Positions 1 through 8,579 of a stretch of 64,000 bases of DNA are shown here, piece after piece. The stretch's first letter is position 1, and every line of letters starts with the position of its first letter. Source of the DNA: Meiothermus sp. (GTDB lineage Bacteria; Deinococcota; Deinococci; Deinococcales; Thermaceae); the NCBI GenBank assembly GCA_026004095.1, contig BPIL01000010.1:1-64000 (forward strand). The letters run 5' to 3'. A program made the position numbers and the translations under genes. The notes under the pieces are model-generated. The model was given only the letters and a program-made list of their open reading frames with translations, ran no database searches and was not told the origin of the DNA.

Positions 1-912
1 GCACTCGAGCAACACCCCCATACCCCAGCGGTAGACGGCCTTCTTGAGCCCGTCGGCGTCCTCCATCCGGCTGCGCACAATAGCCGCTGCATCCTCCCAC
101 AGCCTTGCCGGGGCCAGATAAAAGTCGGGCTGCACCTCTTTGACATCCTCGCGCACGGTGATCACATCCTCGGGGAAGTGCACCACCGTACCGTCGGTAA
201 GGTTGCGCACCACCGTGAGCATCTGCTCGCCAATCCAGGGCAGCGGCAGGTACGAAAACACCCACTCCCCGCCGCGGATGCTGATGGTCTCGCGGCCCGC
301 CTCGGCCCCGGCGATCAGTTGGGCGTGGGTCAGCATGGCCAGCTTGCTGCGGGCCGTGGTGCCGGAGGTGGGGGCCAAGAGCGCCACCGTATCGGGCCCC
401 ACCTGGGCTTGCGCGGCCCGCACAGCCTGGCGGTTTTTCTCGGCCTGGCCCAGCTCCAGCACGCTGCTAAAGGGCCGTACCCGCTCGTTCCAGTACTTGC
501 TCATGCCGGCCTCTTCCCAGACCAGCACAAACTTTAGCTTGTCCAGGTGGGGCAGCACCTTATCCAGTTGCTCCTCGTCCGAGACCACAATGCCCGCGCA
601 CTCGGAGAACTCGATGAAGTAGCCCACCTCCTCCGGCATGGCATCGGCGTAGATGCCCATGGGCATGGCCCCTACGGTCTGGGCCGCCAGTTCGGATATG
701 ACCCACTCCGGTGCGTTCTGGCCCAGGATGGCCAGCACTCTACCCGGCTCCAGGCCCAGTTCCAGCAACCCCCCCGCAAGCTGCTCGACCTTCTCTTTGA
801 GGTGGGCCCAGGAGGTGGTCTCCCACACCCCCAGGCGCTTAACCCGCATCGCAGGGGCGTTGGGCCTGGTCTGGGCGTGATGGGCCAGGAATTCAATCAG
901 GGTCTGACTCAT
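1..912 (-). CDS. AMP-dependent acyl-CoA synthetase, N-terminal part (cut by left edge)
   Basis: The first 304 residues of a long-chain acyl-CoA synthetase/AMP-binding enzyme, which would activate a carboxylic acid as acyl-AMP and transfer it to CoA. The phosphate-binding motif TSGTT is at residues 182-186; the canonical Lys-containing tail of that motif reads ARSKLAM. The ATG at 912-910 overlaps the stop of the upstream ABC ATPase gene (ATGA, 4 bp), which indicates translational coupling. As the distal gene of a LivKHFG-type operon, it may activate the imported compound. The adenylate-forming C-terminal half lies outside the window, so the substrate class cannot be judged. Confidence 0.9.
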   Translation of the reverse strand, partial: MSQTLIEFLAHHAQTRPNAPAMRVKRLGVWETTSWAHLKEKVEQLAGGLLELGLEPGRVLAILGQNAPEWVISELAAQTVGAMPMGIYADAMPEEVGYFIEFSECAGIVVSDEEQLDKVLPHLDKLKFVLVWEEAGMSKYWNERVRPFSSVLELGQAEKNRQAVRAAQAQVGPDTVALLAPTSGTTARSKLAMLTHAQLIAGAEAGRETISIRGGEWVFSYLPLPWIGEQMLTVVRNLTDGTVVHFPEDVITVREDVKEVQPDFYLAPARLWEDAAAIVRSRMEDADGLKKAVYRWGMGVLLEC

Positions 913-1664
913 GCACTCCTCCCCAGATAAGCCTCGGCCACGCGGGGGTTCTCCCGCACACCCGCCGGGGCCCCCTGGTACAAGACCTCGCCGTAGGACA
1001 TCACCAGCACCCCGGTCGAAAGCTCCAGCACCGCCCTGAGATCGTGCTCCACCAGCACCAGCGTAACGCCCCACTCGCGCCGGGCATCCAGCAGGAAGCG
1101 GGCCAGGTCTTGTTTTTCCTCCAGGCTGAGCCCGGCCATGGGCTCGTCCAGGAGCAGCAGCCTGGGCCGCCCGGCCAGGGCTCGAGCCACCTCCACCCGC
1201 TTTTGCAGGCCGTAGGGCAGGGCCCCGGCCGGCACGTGGCGGTACGGCGAGAGGTGCAGGTAGTCCAGCACCTCTTCGGCGTGGTGGCGAATCTTCCATT
1301 CGATCTGGGCTTTGGGCATCAGGTCGGTGTAGCTGCCCACGGCCAGTTCGGCCCCCAGCTTGACGTTGTCCAGCACGGTCATGCCGCGGAAGAGCTCGAG
1401 GTTCTGGAAGGTGCGCCCCAGCCCCTTGCGCACCCGTTGCTGGGGGCTCTGGCCGGCCAGGTCTTCGCCCATAAACACCACCCGACCCTGCTGGGGCCTG
1501 TACAACCCCGACAGCACATTAAGCAGGCTGGTCTTGCCCGCCCCATTGGGGCCTATCACTGCGAACAGGTCGCCCTCCGCTACGCTAAAACTCACCCCGG
1601 CCAGCGCCTTGACACCCCGGAAGGAAAGGTGCAGGTCGTGGACCTCGAGCAGCATTTCAGACAT
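909..1664 (-). CDS. livG: Branched-chain amino-acid-type ABC transporter ATPase, LivG-like
   Basis: 251-residue ABC ATPase. Walker A GPNGAGKT is at residues 38-45, the signature is the Liv-type variant YGLQKR, and Walker B is LLLLDEP. I placed the start at the ATG at 1664 (MSEML) and not at the upstream in-frame codon, because a GGAGGG ribosome site lies directly before it. It would power import of a branched-chain amino acid, short-chain amide or aromatic/fatty acid. No LivM permease is visible in the window; it may lie beyond the left edge. Confidence 0.93.
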   Translation of the reverse strand: MSEMLLEVHDLHLSFRGVKALAGVSFSVAEGDLFAVIGPNGAGKTSLLNVLSGLYRPQQGRVVFMGEDLAGQSPQQRVRKGLGRTFQNLELFRGMTVLDNVKLGAELAVGSYTDLMPKAQIEWKIRHHAEEVLDYLHLSPYRHVPAGALPYGLQKRVEVARALAGRPRLLLLDEPMAGLSLEEKQDLARFLLDARREWGVTLVLVEHDLRAVLELSTGVLVMSYGEVLYQGAPAGVRENPRVAEAYLGRSA

Positions 1665-1742
1665 GGCGGCCCTCCTTGTCGTAGGGCCTGGGCGGAAGTT
1701 CCACACCAGCCCCCCCGCTGACCACCCACCTTTTTCTCGAGA

Positions 1743-2528
1743 CTATACCCATCGCTTTCTCCTCCGATACCGCTTGGCCTCCGAGAAGCCACCGGCCACC
1801 GCACCCCCTAAGTAAAACTCCATCACGTCGGCATCGGCCTGGGCTTCCTGGGCGGTGCCCTCGAAGACCACCCGGCCCTGCTCCATCACATACACCCGCT
1901 CCACGATAGAAAAAGCCGCCCGGGCGTTCTGCTCCACCAGCACCAGGGTAAGGCCCTTGTCGCGACGCAACTCGTCCAGCACGCGCATGACCTCCTCGGT
2001 CAGCTTGGGCGAAAGCCCCAGGCTGGGCTCGTCCACCACCAGAATCCTGGGCTCGGTGAGGAGGGCCATGCCCAGCAGCAGCATCTGCTGCTCGCCGCCC
2101 GAAAGGTACCCCCCCTGCTCGAAGCGGCGCTCATAGAGGCGGGGGAAACGGGCAAAAATCTCGTCGGTTATCTCTTTCTGGCGCTGCGGGGTTAGTTTGT
2201 GCCCCGCGGCCCGCAGGTTTTCGGTCACGGTGAGGTAGCGAAAGATGGGGCGGCCCTCGAGGATCGCGGTCAGGCCCAGGCCCGCCACCTTGAGCGCCGG
2301 CAGGTGGGTGATATCCTCCCCACCCAGGGTAATTCGACCGTCCAGCACCCGCCCGTCGTACTGCGGCAACAGCCCGGAGATGGCCCGCACCAGGGTGCTC
2401 TTGCCCGCCCCGTTGGGCCCCAGCAGCGCCACCGCCTCACCGGCCCCGGCCCGCATGCTGACACCCTGCAAGGCCAGAATGACGCCCCGGTAGACCACTT
2501 TCAGGTTTTCAACGTTAATCTCGGCCAT
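1743..2528 (-). CDS. livF: Branched-chain amino-acid-type ABC transporter ATPase, LivF-like
   Basis: 261-residue second ATPase of the Liv-type importer. Walker A GPNGAGKS is at residues 37-44, followed by the signature LSGGEQQ and Walker B ILVVDEP. It follows livH by about 30 bp and precedes livG by about 80 bp in one minus-strand operon. LivF is about 240 residues in most bacteria; here a short Arg-rich tail (RYRRRKRW) extends it. Function is assigned from family membership, and the substrate is unknown. Confidence 0.93.
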   Translation of the reverse strand: MAEINVENLKVVYRGVILALQGVSMRAGAGEAVALLGPNGAGKSTLVRAISGLLPQYDGRVLDGRITLGGEDITHLPALKVAGLGLTAILEGRPIFRYLTVTENLRAAGHKLTPQRQKEITDEIFARFPRLYERRFEQGGYLSGGEQQMLLLGMALLTEPRILVVDEPSLGLSPKLTEEVMRVLDELRRDKGLTLVLVEQNARAAFSIVERVYVMEQGRVVFEGTAQEAQADADVMEFYLGGAVAGGFSEAKRYRRRKRWV

Positions 2529-2560
2529 TCAGCGCTCCTTGAATTGGGGATGTCCTCCCT

Positions 2561-3475
2561 TCACACCCGCTCGATGCGATGCTGACCGAGCAGACCATAC
2601 GGACGGAAGAGCAGCACCAGCAGCACGATTAAGAAAGGAATGGCCTGGGTGATGCCCGGCAGGAGGGACTCGAGGTAAAGCTGCGAAAAGGCCTCGATCA
2701 GGCCGATGATCAGGCCCGCCACCACCGCGCCCGGCACCGAGTCGAAGCCCCCCAGGATGGCTACGGGGAAGACGATCAGACCAAGCAGAATCAGGTGATG
2801 GCCGGGGCCACCCCCCCCCGCCGCACCGGCCAGAAACGCCCCGCCAATGGTGGCCGTTACCGCTGAAATGCCCCAGGCCACCGCCACCACTCGAGGCGCA
2901 TTGATACCCATGGCCAGCGCAGCGGTCTCACTCTCCGAGACCGCCCGCAGCAGCACCCCGTAGCGGCTGTATTTGAGCGCCAGCACCAGCAGAATAGCCA
3001 GCGGCAGGGCCAGAATTAAGCTCCACACCGCTTTCGAAGAAAGAAACACCCCCCCCAGGCTAAAAGCCAGGCTGGGCATCTCTTTAGGTAGCTGGGAAAC
3101 GTCGGCAGCCCCCATGGCCTTCTGGTCGGGGCCCCACAGGATGAGGGTGGCGCCGTCCAGGGTGGCGGCCAGCCCGATGGTCGCCATGATCACCGCCACC
3201 ACATTCCGCCCCAGGAGGGGCCGCACGAACCCCCGCTCCACCAGCACCCCGAAGATAAAGGCCAGGGGCAGGGCCAGCAGGATAGCCACCAGCAGCGGAA
3301 AAAAAAGCGACATGGTGTAGGTCAGGTAGGCGCCGATGAGCATGAACTCCGCGATGGCGAAATTGACCACGCTGGTTGAGCGATAAACCAGCACAAAGCC
3401 GCTGGCGATTACCGCGTAAAGCGCACCGTTGGCCAGGCCGTTCAGGGCGGTTTGGATGACTAAGGCCAGATCCAT
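2561..3475 (-). CDS. livH: Branched-chain amino-acid-type ABC permease, LivH-like
   Basis: 304-residue integral membrane protein with about eight hydrophobic segments. It starts MDLALVIQTALNGLANGALY, the typical opening of LivH permeases, and has the family-like GINAPRVVAVAWG segment in the middle. It forms half of the transmembrane channel of the importer encoded here. The gene lies between the binding-protein gene and livF on the same strand. The usual partner permease LivM is not visible and would be expected further left. Confidence 0.92.
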   Translation of the reverse strand: MDLALVIQTALNGLANGALYAVIASGFVLVYRSTSVVNFAIAEFMLIGAYLTYTMSLFFPLLVAILLALPLAFIFGVLVERGFVRPLLGRNVVAVIMATIGLAATLDGATLILWGPDQKAMGAADVSQLPKEMPSLAFSLGGVFLSSKAVWSLILALPLAILLVLALKYSRYGVLLRAVSESETAALAMGINAPRVVAVAWGISAVTATIGGAFLAGAAGGGGPGHHLILLGLIVFPVAILGGFDSVPGAVVAGLIIGLIEAFSQLYLESLLPGITQAIPFLIVLLVLLFRPYGLLGQHRIERV

Positions 3476-3561
3476 GTTTTCCTTTAGGCGATTTTTGCGA
3501 CAGGCCCGAGGGCCCGGGCCAACCAGCGGTCAGCTCCCGACCCTCGAGCCCCCAAGGCAGC

Positions 3562-4755
3562 TTAGAGTTTTGAACCGTCCACCCAGTCGGTGATGGCGTC
3601 GAAGCGGCCATCCCGCACGTTGGCCCGCCAGAGCTTGGTAAATGGCAGTCGGTGGTTCACCCAGCGCATGTTGCGCACCTGGCCGCCAGCGTTGTAGTCG
3701 CCCAGGCTCTCCAGGGCCTCGATCATGCCGGGGCGGGTCAGCTTGCCCGCTGCATGCGCCCGGCGCATGGCCTCGGCAATCACATCCACAGCCATCCAGG
3801 AGCCCATGTAATAGGTGGTGCGGTACGAGAGATCGCGGCCTTTAGAGCGGCGCAAAGCCCGGATCTGCTCCACCGCCGGCACCGTGGTGTCGTAGTAGTA
3901 GGCGTTGTGGTAGGTCACGATGAAGCCATCGGCCGCCGCCCCGGCCCGCTGCATCAGGGCCAGCTCGGCCGAATAGTAGGTGCCCATGAAGGTGGCCCGA
4001 ACCCCCTGCTCGCGGGCAGCCCGCACCACCAGGGGCTCCACGGTGAGCACGTAGCCTTGCATAATCACGAAGTCGGGCTGGGTCTGGCGTAGCTTGGTCA
4101 CGATGGGGGTGGCATCGGCGATGGCCAGGGGGGTGACTTCTTCGCCCACGATCTGGAAGCCCAGTTTGGCCGCACGGTCTTTTATGAAGGGAATGGGGTC
4201 GCGGCCGAACTCGGAGTTGGAGTAGCAGAGGAAAATTTTGGCCCCGCGGCCCTTCTGGCGGCGAATCTGCTGCAGCAAAGCCCCGGCCATATCGTTGTAG
4301 GTGGGGCCAAAAACGAAAATGGTGGGGTAGGTGTTGGGATCGGCCAGTTCGTTGGAGAAGGAGGTGGCGGTGTAGGGCAGGCGCAGGCGGGTAATCTCGG
4401 GGGCCAGGGCTTTCGAAAGGCCGGTGGAGTCGCCGTAGACAAACACCAGCTCTTCCGGGCTTTCGCGCTGCACAATGCGGTTGAAGGCGGCCGTTCCGCG
4501 GGCCACATCGTAGCCGTCGTCTTCAACCACCAGTTCAAAACGCCTTCCACCGATACCACCGCTGTCGTTGATGCGGTCGGCGGCATCGCGGAAAGCGTCC
4601 AGGGCCGCATTGCCCGCGAAGGCAAAAGCACCCGTGAGGGGGAGAATGGCCGCGAGTTTGACCGGCCGGGCCTGGGCGCGGGCAATCATCCAGGGGCTGT
4701 ACACGGTAGAAGCAGCTAGACCAGCTTTAAGTACTTGCCGACGGTTCATCTTCAT
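3562..4755 (-). CDS. ABC transporter substrate-binding protein, LivK-like, probable Tat substrate
   Basis: 397-residue periplasmic binding protein of the Peripla_BP_6 type (motifs KLAAILPLTGAFAFAG and IGGRRFELVVEDD). The N terminus MKMNRRQVLKAGL carries a twin-arginine motif, so export may be by Tat. I chose the ATG at 4755 because GGAGGA lies just upstream; an in-frame start 21 bp further upstream has no such support. As the first gene of the minus-strand operon binding protein-livH-livF-livG-acyl-CoA synthetase, it sets the specificity, probably for an aliphatic or aromatic acid or amino acid. Confidence 0.9.
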   Translation of the reverse strand: MKMNRRQVLKAGLAASTVYSPWMIARAQARPVKLAAILPLTGAFAFAGNAALDAFRDAADRINDSGGIGGRRFELVVEDDGYDVARGTAAFNRIVQRESPEELVFVYGDSTGLSKALAPEITRLRLPYTATSFSNELADPNTYPTIFVFGPTYNDMAGALLQQIRRQKGRGAKIFLCYSNSEFGRDPIPFIKDRAAKLGFQIVGEEVTPLAIADATPIVTKLRQTQPDFVIMQGYVLTVEPLVVRAAREQGVRATFMGTYYSAELALMQRAGAAADGFIVTYHNAYYYDTTVPAVEQIRALRRSKGRDLSYRTTYYMGSWMAVDVIAEAMRRAHAAGKLTRPGMIEALESLGDYNAGGQVRNMRWVNHRLPFTKLWRANVRDGRFDAITDWVDGSKL

Positions 4756-4859
4756 GCACTTCCTCCTCGAGAGCAACTTCGGTTGTGTTGTGCACCTAGG
4801 ATACTATGATCCCTCGAGTTTTGTGTACCCGGTTCAAAACCATCTGGCTTATACCGTCC

Positions 4860-4869
4860 ACCGAACGGT
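4860..4869. promoter_or_regulatory. Palindrome upstream of the Liv-type operon
   Basis: ACCG-AA-CGGT is a perfect 10-bp palindrome. It sits within a larger imperfect dyad (ACCGT at 4853-4857 and ACGGT at 4865-4869), about 100 bp upstream of the binding-protein start and about 100 bp upstream of the divergent acetyltransferase gene. The shape suits a TetR-family operator. Which regulator binds is not known from the sequence. Confidence 0.4.
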
Positions 4870-4967
4870 CTAGCACGGCGGCGCATTGGAAAGTTTTCTT
4901 CGGCGCGTGTTGTTGAAGGCTCGAGGTTGGATATTGGCAAGCCCCTTGCCAGGGGGCTAAGCTGCCG

Positions 4968-5612
4968 ATGAATATGAACCCCCACCTCACCCAACCCATC
5001 ACCCTCGAGGGCCGCCTCGTCCGGCTCGAGCCCCTCACCATGGCACACCTGCCCGCCCTGCTGGAGATCGCGCAGCTCGAGGAATACCCCTACACCGCCG
5101 TGCCCAAATCGGAGGTGGGGATGCGGCGCTATATTCAAGCCGCCCTGGACGAGCAGGCCCAGGGACAGGCCCTGCCCTTTGCAACGGTGGACAAGCGAGC
5201 CGGTCGCGTGGTGGGTAGCACCCGTTTTATGGCCTTCGAGTACTGGCCCTGGCCCGAAAACAGCCCCCACCACCGCCCCCAGCAGCCCGATGCGGTGGAG
5301 ATCGGCCACACCTGGCTGGCCCCACCGGCCCAGCGCACCGGCCTCAACACCGAGGCCAAGCTCCTGATGCTCACCCATGCCTTCGAGGGGCTGGGGGTGC
5401 GTCGGGTGACGCTCAAGACCGACGCCCGCAACCTGCGCTCACGCCGGGCCATCGAGCGGCTGGGGGCGCACCTCGACGGGATTCTCCGCGCGCACCGGCC
5501 CGCAGCCGACGGCGGCATCCGCGACAGTGCGATGTACAGCATTCTGGCCGAGGAGTGGCCGGTGGTTAAGACCCGGCTCTTGGGCTTACTGGCCCAGAAA
5601 AACCCCGGCTGA
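4968..5612 (+). CDS. GNAT-family N-acetyltransferase (RimJ/RimL type)
   Basis: 214 residues with the acetyltransferase fold typical of RimJ/RimL proteins: opening ITLEGRLVRLEPLTMAHL, central EIGHTWLAPPAQRTGLN, then ALKTDARNLRSRRAIERLG in the acetyl-CoA/substrate region. It would acetylate an amino group of a protein N terminus or a small molecule. The start is either the ATG at 4968 or the next one at 4974. A short dyad GGCAAG/CTTGCC lies about 25 nt upstream. It is a single gene, divergent from the ABC operon. Confidence 0.87.
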   Translation: MNMNPHLTQPITLEGRLVRLEPLTMAHLPALLEIAQLEEYPYTAVPKSEVGMRRYIQAALDEQAQGQALPFATVDKRAGRVVGSTRFMAFEYWPWPENSPHHRPQQPDAVEIGHTWLAPPAQRTGLNTEAKLLMLTHAFEGLGVRRVTLKTDARNLRSRRAIERLGAHLDGILRAHRPAADGGIRDSAMYSILAEEWPVVKTRLLGLLAQKNPG

Positions 5613-5684
5613 AGGTTGTGGCATCCGCTTTAGCCCACCGCCATGTGTGAGGCGATGCAACCGAGCTTCATACCGTTTCCGCTT

Positions 5685-7001
5685 TCAAGCCCCGGCAAAG
5701 GACAGCTCCGCCACCTCGACCATGGGCGAGCCCACGATGCCCATCATGGGGTTCCACTCGAGCTCGCTGCCCAGGGCAGTGATGCGGGTGAGCAGCTCCA
5801 GGAAGTTCCCCGCCACCGTGAAGTTCTCCACCGGGTAGGCCACCTCGCCCCCCTCCACCTTGAGACCCAGGGCCTGCAGGCTGAACTCCCCCGAGATGGG
5901 GTTGGCCCCGGCGTGCAGGCCCATCAGGTCGGTGACCACGATGCCGCTGTCCATCTGCACCCCCGCGCCGGGCTCTACGAACAGGTTGCTGGGTGCAATG
6001 CCCAGCACCCCCTTGTAGCTGCGGGCGGCGTGGCCGGTGTTCTCCACCCCCATCTTGCGGGCGGTCTCAGAGTTGTGGGCAAAGGTGCGCAGGATGCCCT
6101 TCTCGATGAACACCGTGCGCCGGGCCGCGGTGCCTTCGGCGTCGAAGGGGCGCGAGGCCAGGCCGTCCGGTAGGGTGGGGTCGTCTACCAGGGTGAAAAT
6201 TTCCGAGGCGATTTTCTGCCCCACCCGGCCCGCCAGCAGGCTCTTGCCCTCGAGCACGTTCTTGGCCGAGAGCAAAAACCAGCCCATCATGCCTAGCAGT
6301 TGGGCAAAGGCTTTGGGTTCGAAGTAGGCTTTGTAGCGCCCGGTTTTGAGGGGGCGGGCCCCCAGCAGGCGCCCGGTGTGGTGCAGGAACTGCTGGGCGG
6401 TGCGGCCTGGCTCGAGGGCGTGGAACTCTTTGGCAAGGTCGAACTCGTAGCCCTGCTTGAGGCTGCTCCCCTCACCCATCACGGCGCTGGTCAGGAGCAG
6501 GGCGTAGCCGTTGCGAAAGGCCCCCGAGACCCCCTGGGTGGAGCCCAGGGTGGCCTGGGTTTCGTTCTCGGAGTAGCGGGTCATCTGCACCTGCCGCACC
6601 CGGGGGTCAGCCCGCAGGCTGGCCTCGAGGCTCAGAGCCGCCTGGCGCTTTTGCTCCAGGGGGGCCGAAAGCCCCTCGCCCAGCAGATCGTGCTGGCCCA
6701 GCGTGCCCCCCGCCGGCAGGAACCCCCCGGTCTCGGACTGCAATAGGGCGTTCTCGTGGGCCTCCTGGAGCACCCAGTCGAGCGCCGCCGGGGTGCGCTC
6801 CTCGGTGTAGGCATAGCCGGTTTTGCCCTCCACCACCACCCGCACCCCCACCCCGCCCTGGGCGGCCTGGGTGATTTCTTCCACCTTGCCGCCATGGGCC
6901 TGGATGGTGAGTTCGCGGGTATGGGTCGCCAGCACCTCGGCCTCGAGGCCCAAGGCGCGGGCTTTTTGCAGCAGATAATCCCTGGCTTCTTCAAAGGTCA
7001 T
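5685..7001 (-). CDS. tldE: TldE/PmbA-family protein
   Basis: 438-residue PmbA/TldE-type subunit, partner of TldD in a heteromeric metalloprotease that trims unfolded or ribosomally made peptides. It starts MTFEEARDYLLQKARALGLE at the ATG at 7001, which follows a GGGGGAAG ribosome site; the open frame continues further upstream but lacks support. It lacks the HExxxH motif found in its neighbour, as expected for the non-catalytic subunit. Lies 26 bp downstream of tldD in the same operon. Confidence 0.93.
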   Translation of the reverse strand: MTFEEARDYLLQKARALGLEAEVLATHTRELTIQAHGGKVEEITQAAQGGVGVRVVVEGKTGYAYTEERTPAALDWVLQEAHENALLQSETGGFLPAGGTLGQHDLLGEGLSAPLEQKRQAALSLEASLRADPRVRQVQMTRYSENETQATLGSTQGVSGAFRNGYALLLTSAVMGEGSSLKQGYEFDLAKEFHALEPGRTAQQFLHHTGRLLGARPLKTGRYKAYFEPKAFAQLLGMMGWFLLSAKNVLEGKSLLAGRVGQKIASEIFTLVDDPTLPDGLASRPFDAEGTAARRTVFIEKGILRTFAHNSETARKMGVENTGHAARSYKGVLGIAPSNLFVEPGAGVQMDSGIVVTDLMGLHAGANPISGEFSLQALGLKVEGGEVAYPVENFTVAGNFLELLTRITALGSELEWNPMMGIVGSPMVEVAELSFAGA

Positions 7002-7027
7002 GGTTCTTCCCCCATTCAAAGGCCGGC

Positions 7028-8422
7028 TCAAGCCTGGCCCCCCACCACAATCTCGGAGATCAGAAGGTGCGGCTGGCCCACCTCCACCGGCAGGCTGCCC
7101 GAGAGCGAACCGCACATACCGGGGCCCATCTCGAGGTCGTCCGAGACCGCCACAATTTTCTGGATGCTCTCGGGGCCCTTGCCCACCAGCATGGCCCCCC
7201 GCACCGGCTCCTCGATGCGCCCGCGGCGGATGATGTAGCCCTCCTTGACCGCAAAGTTGTACTCACCCGAGCCGGGCCGCACCTGCCCCCCGCCCATATC
7301 GGCGGCGTAGAGGCCGTACTCGATGCCCTCGAAGAGTTTTTCCTTGGGGGTGGTGCCGGGGGCGATGAAGGTATTGCGCATCCGGCTGGTGGGGGCAAAG
7401 GTGTAGTCCTGGCGGCGGCCCGAGCCGGTGGGCCGGTAGCCGGTGAGCAGGCTGCCCAGCCGATCCACCATGTAGCTTTTGAGCACCCCGTTCTCGATCA
7501 GCACGGTGCGCTCGGTGGGCCTTCCCTCGTCGTCGAACTCCTGCGAACCCCAGCCGTGGGGGGTGGTGCCGTCGTCGATGTAGGTCACGCAGTCCGAGGC
7601 CACCTTTTCGCCCAGCTTGTCGGACAGCACGCTGGCTTTTTTCGCGACGGAAGTGGTTTCCAGGAGGTGCCCCAGGGCCTCGTGGAAGATCACCCCGCCA
7701 AAACCGTTGCCAATTACCACGGGCATGGTGCCGGCGGGGGCCGGTTTGGCCCGCAGGTTGGTGAGGGCCTGCAGGCCGGCCCTGCGCCCGACCTCGGCGG
7801 GGGGGTAGCGGTCGAAGAGCTCGAGGCCCACACTGAGCCCCGGCCCCATCACCCCGGTCTGCATCCCGTTCTCGTCCTGGGCGATGGCGGTTACGTAGAG
7901 GCGGGTGCGCACCCGGCGATCCTCGGCCCAGGTGCCCTCGCTGGTGGCAACGAGCACCTCCTGCTCCCACTCCATCAGGTTGGTCTGCACCTGCTTGATC
8001 TGGGGGCCCACGCTCGCCCCGGCCTCGGCCTCACGGAGGCGCTCGAGGCGGTAGCGCTTGTCTTTGGCGGTAAAGGGAACCTGGGGGGCGTGCAGCCCCT
8101 GGGCCACCGCCTTGCGAAAATCGAGGCCGCCCCGGCCCAGCGCGTCTACCTGCCCCGCCTGGCCCTTGAGCTGAACCAGGGTCTCGGCGACCTCGAGCAG
8201 GCCCTGGGGGCTCAGGTCGTTGGTGTAGGCATACACCACCTCGGTGCCGTAAAAAAGCCGCAGCCCGGCCCCGTACTCGAGGCCGCTGGTGGCCTCCTTC
8301 ACCTCGCCCGAAAGCACCCGCAAGGCCCGCCGCCGCCAGCGTTCCACATACAGCTCTGCGAAGTCGGCCCCGCCCTGCCGGGCACGGCGGAGCACATCTC
8401 CCACCAATGCTTCGTCTAACAC
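7028..8422 (-). CDS. tldD: TldD-family metalloprotease
   Basis: 464-residue catalytic subunit of the TldD/TldE protease. The zinc motif HEALGH (HExxxH) is visible in GVIFHEALGHLLETTS around residue 250. The ATG at 8422 follows a GGAGG site in the reversed sequence. Length and order (tldD then tldE) match the bacterial pair. The enzyme processes small peptides such as microcin precursors and CcdA-like proteins in other bacteria; no such substrate gene is seen nearby. Confidence 0.95.
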   Translation of the reverse strand: MLDEALVGDVLRRARQGGADFAELYVERWRRRALRVLSGEVKEATSGLEYGAGLRLFYGTEVVYAYTNDLSPQGLLEVAETLVQLKGQAGQVDALGRGGLDFRKAVAQGLHAPQVPFTAKDKRYRLERLREAEAGASVGPQIKQVQTNLMEWEQEVLVATSEGTWAEDRRVRTRLYVTAIAQDENGMQTGVMGPGLSVGLELFDRYPPAEVGRRAGLQALTNLRAKPAPAGTMPVVIGNGFGGVIFHEALGHLLETTSVAKKASVLSDKLGEKVASDCVTYIDDGTTPHGWGSQEFDDEGRPTERTVLIENGVLKSYMVDRLGSLLTGYRPTGSGRRQDYTFAPTSRMRNTFIAPGTTPKEKLFEGIEYGLYAADMGGGQVRPGSGEYNFAVKEGYIIRRGRIEEPVRGAMLVGKGPESIQKIVAVSDDLEMGPGMCGSLSGSLPVEVGQPHLLISEIVVGGQA

Positions 8423-8579
8423 ACAACCTCCTTGTAGCCCCTACAGCCTAGCAGGCCCGGCCCCACCCCAAAACCCACCCTGGTTGCATTTTGTACCCAC
8501 AGGGCATCCGCCGGTTGGTGAAGACGCCAGCGCCCAAAACTCATCCGGCACTTTTACGCCGCAATAAACTGAGGCTGTT

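Noticed and set aside
5640-5700. Similarity of the sequence near 5668 (ATACCGTTTCCGCTT) to that near 28436 (ATACCGTTTTCGCTT) as a dispersed repeat
   Set aside because: Only about 15 bp are shared and the flanks differ; two copies are not enough.
7067-8419. Open frame of 450 codons on the plus strand opposite tldD
   Set aside because: It is the complement of a clear TldD gene in GC-rich DNA; the composition is His/Gly/Pro-rich without any domain.
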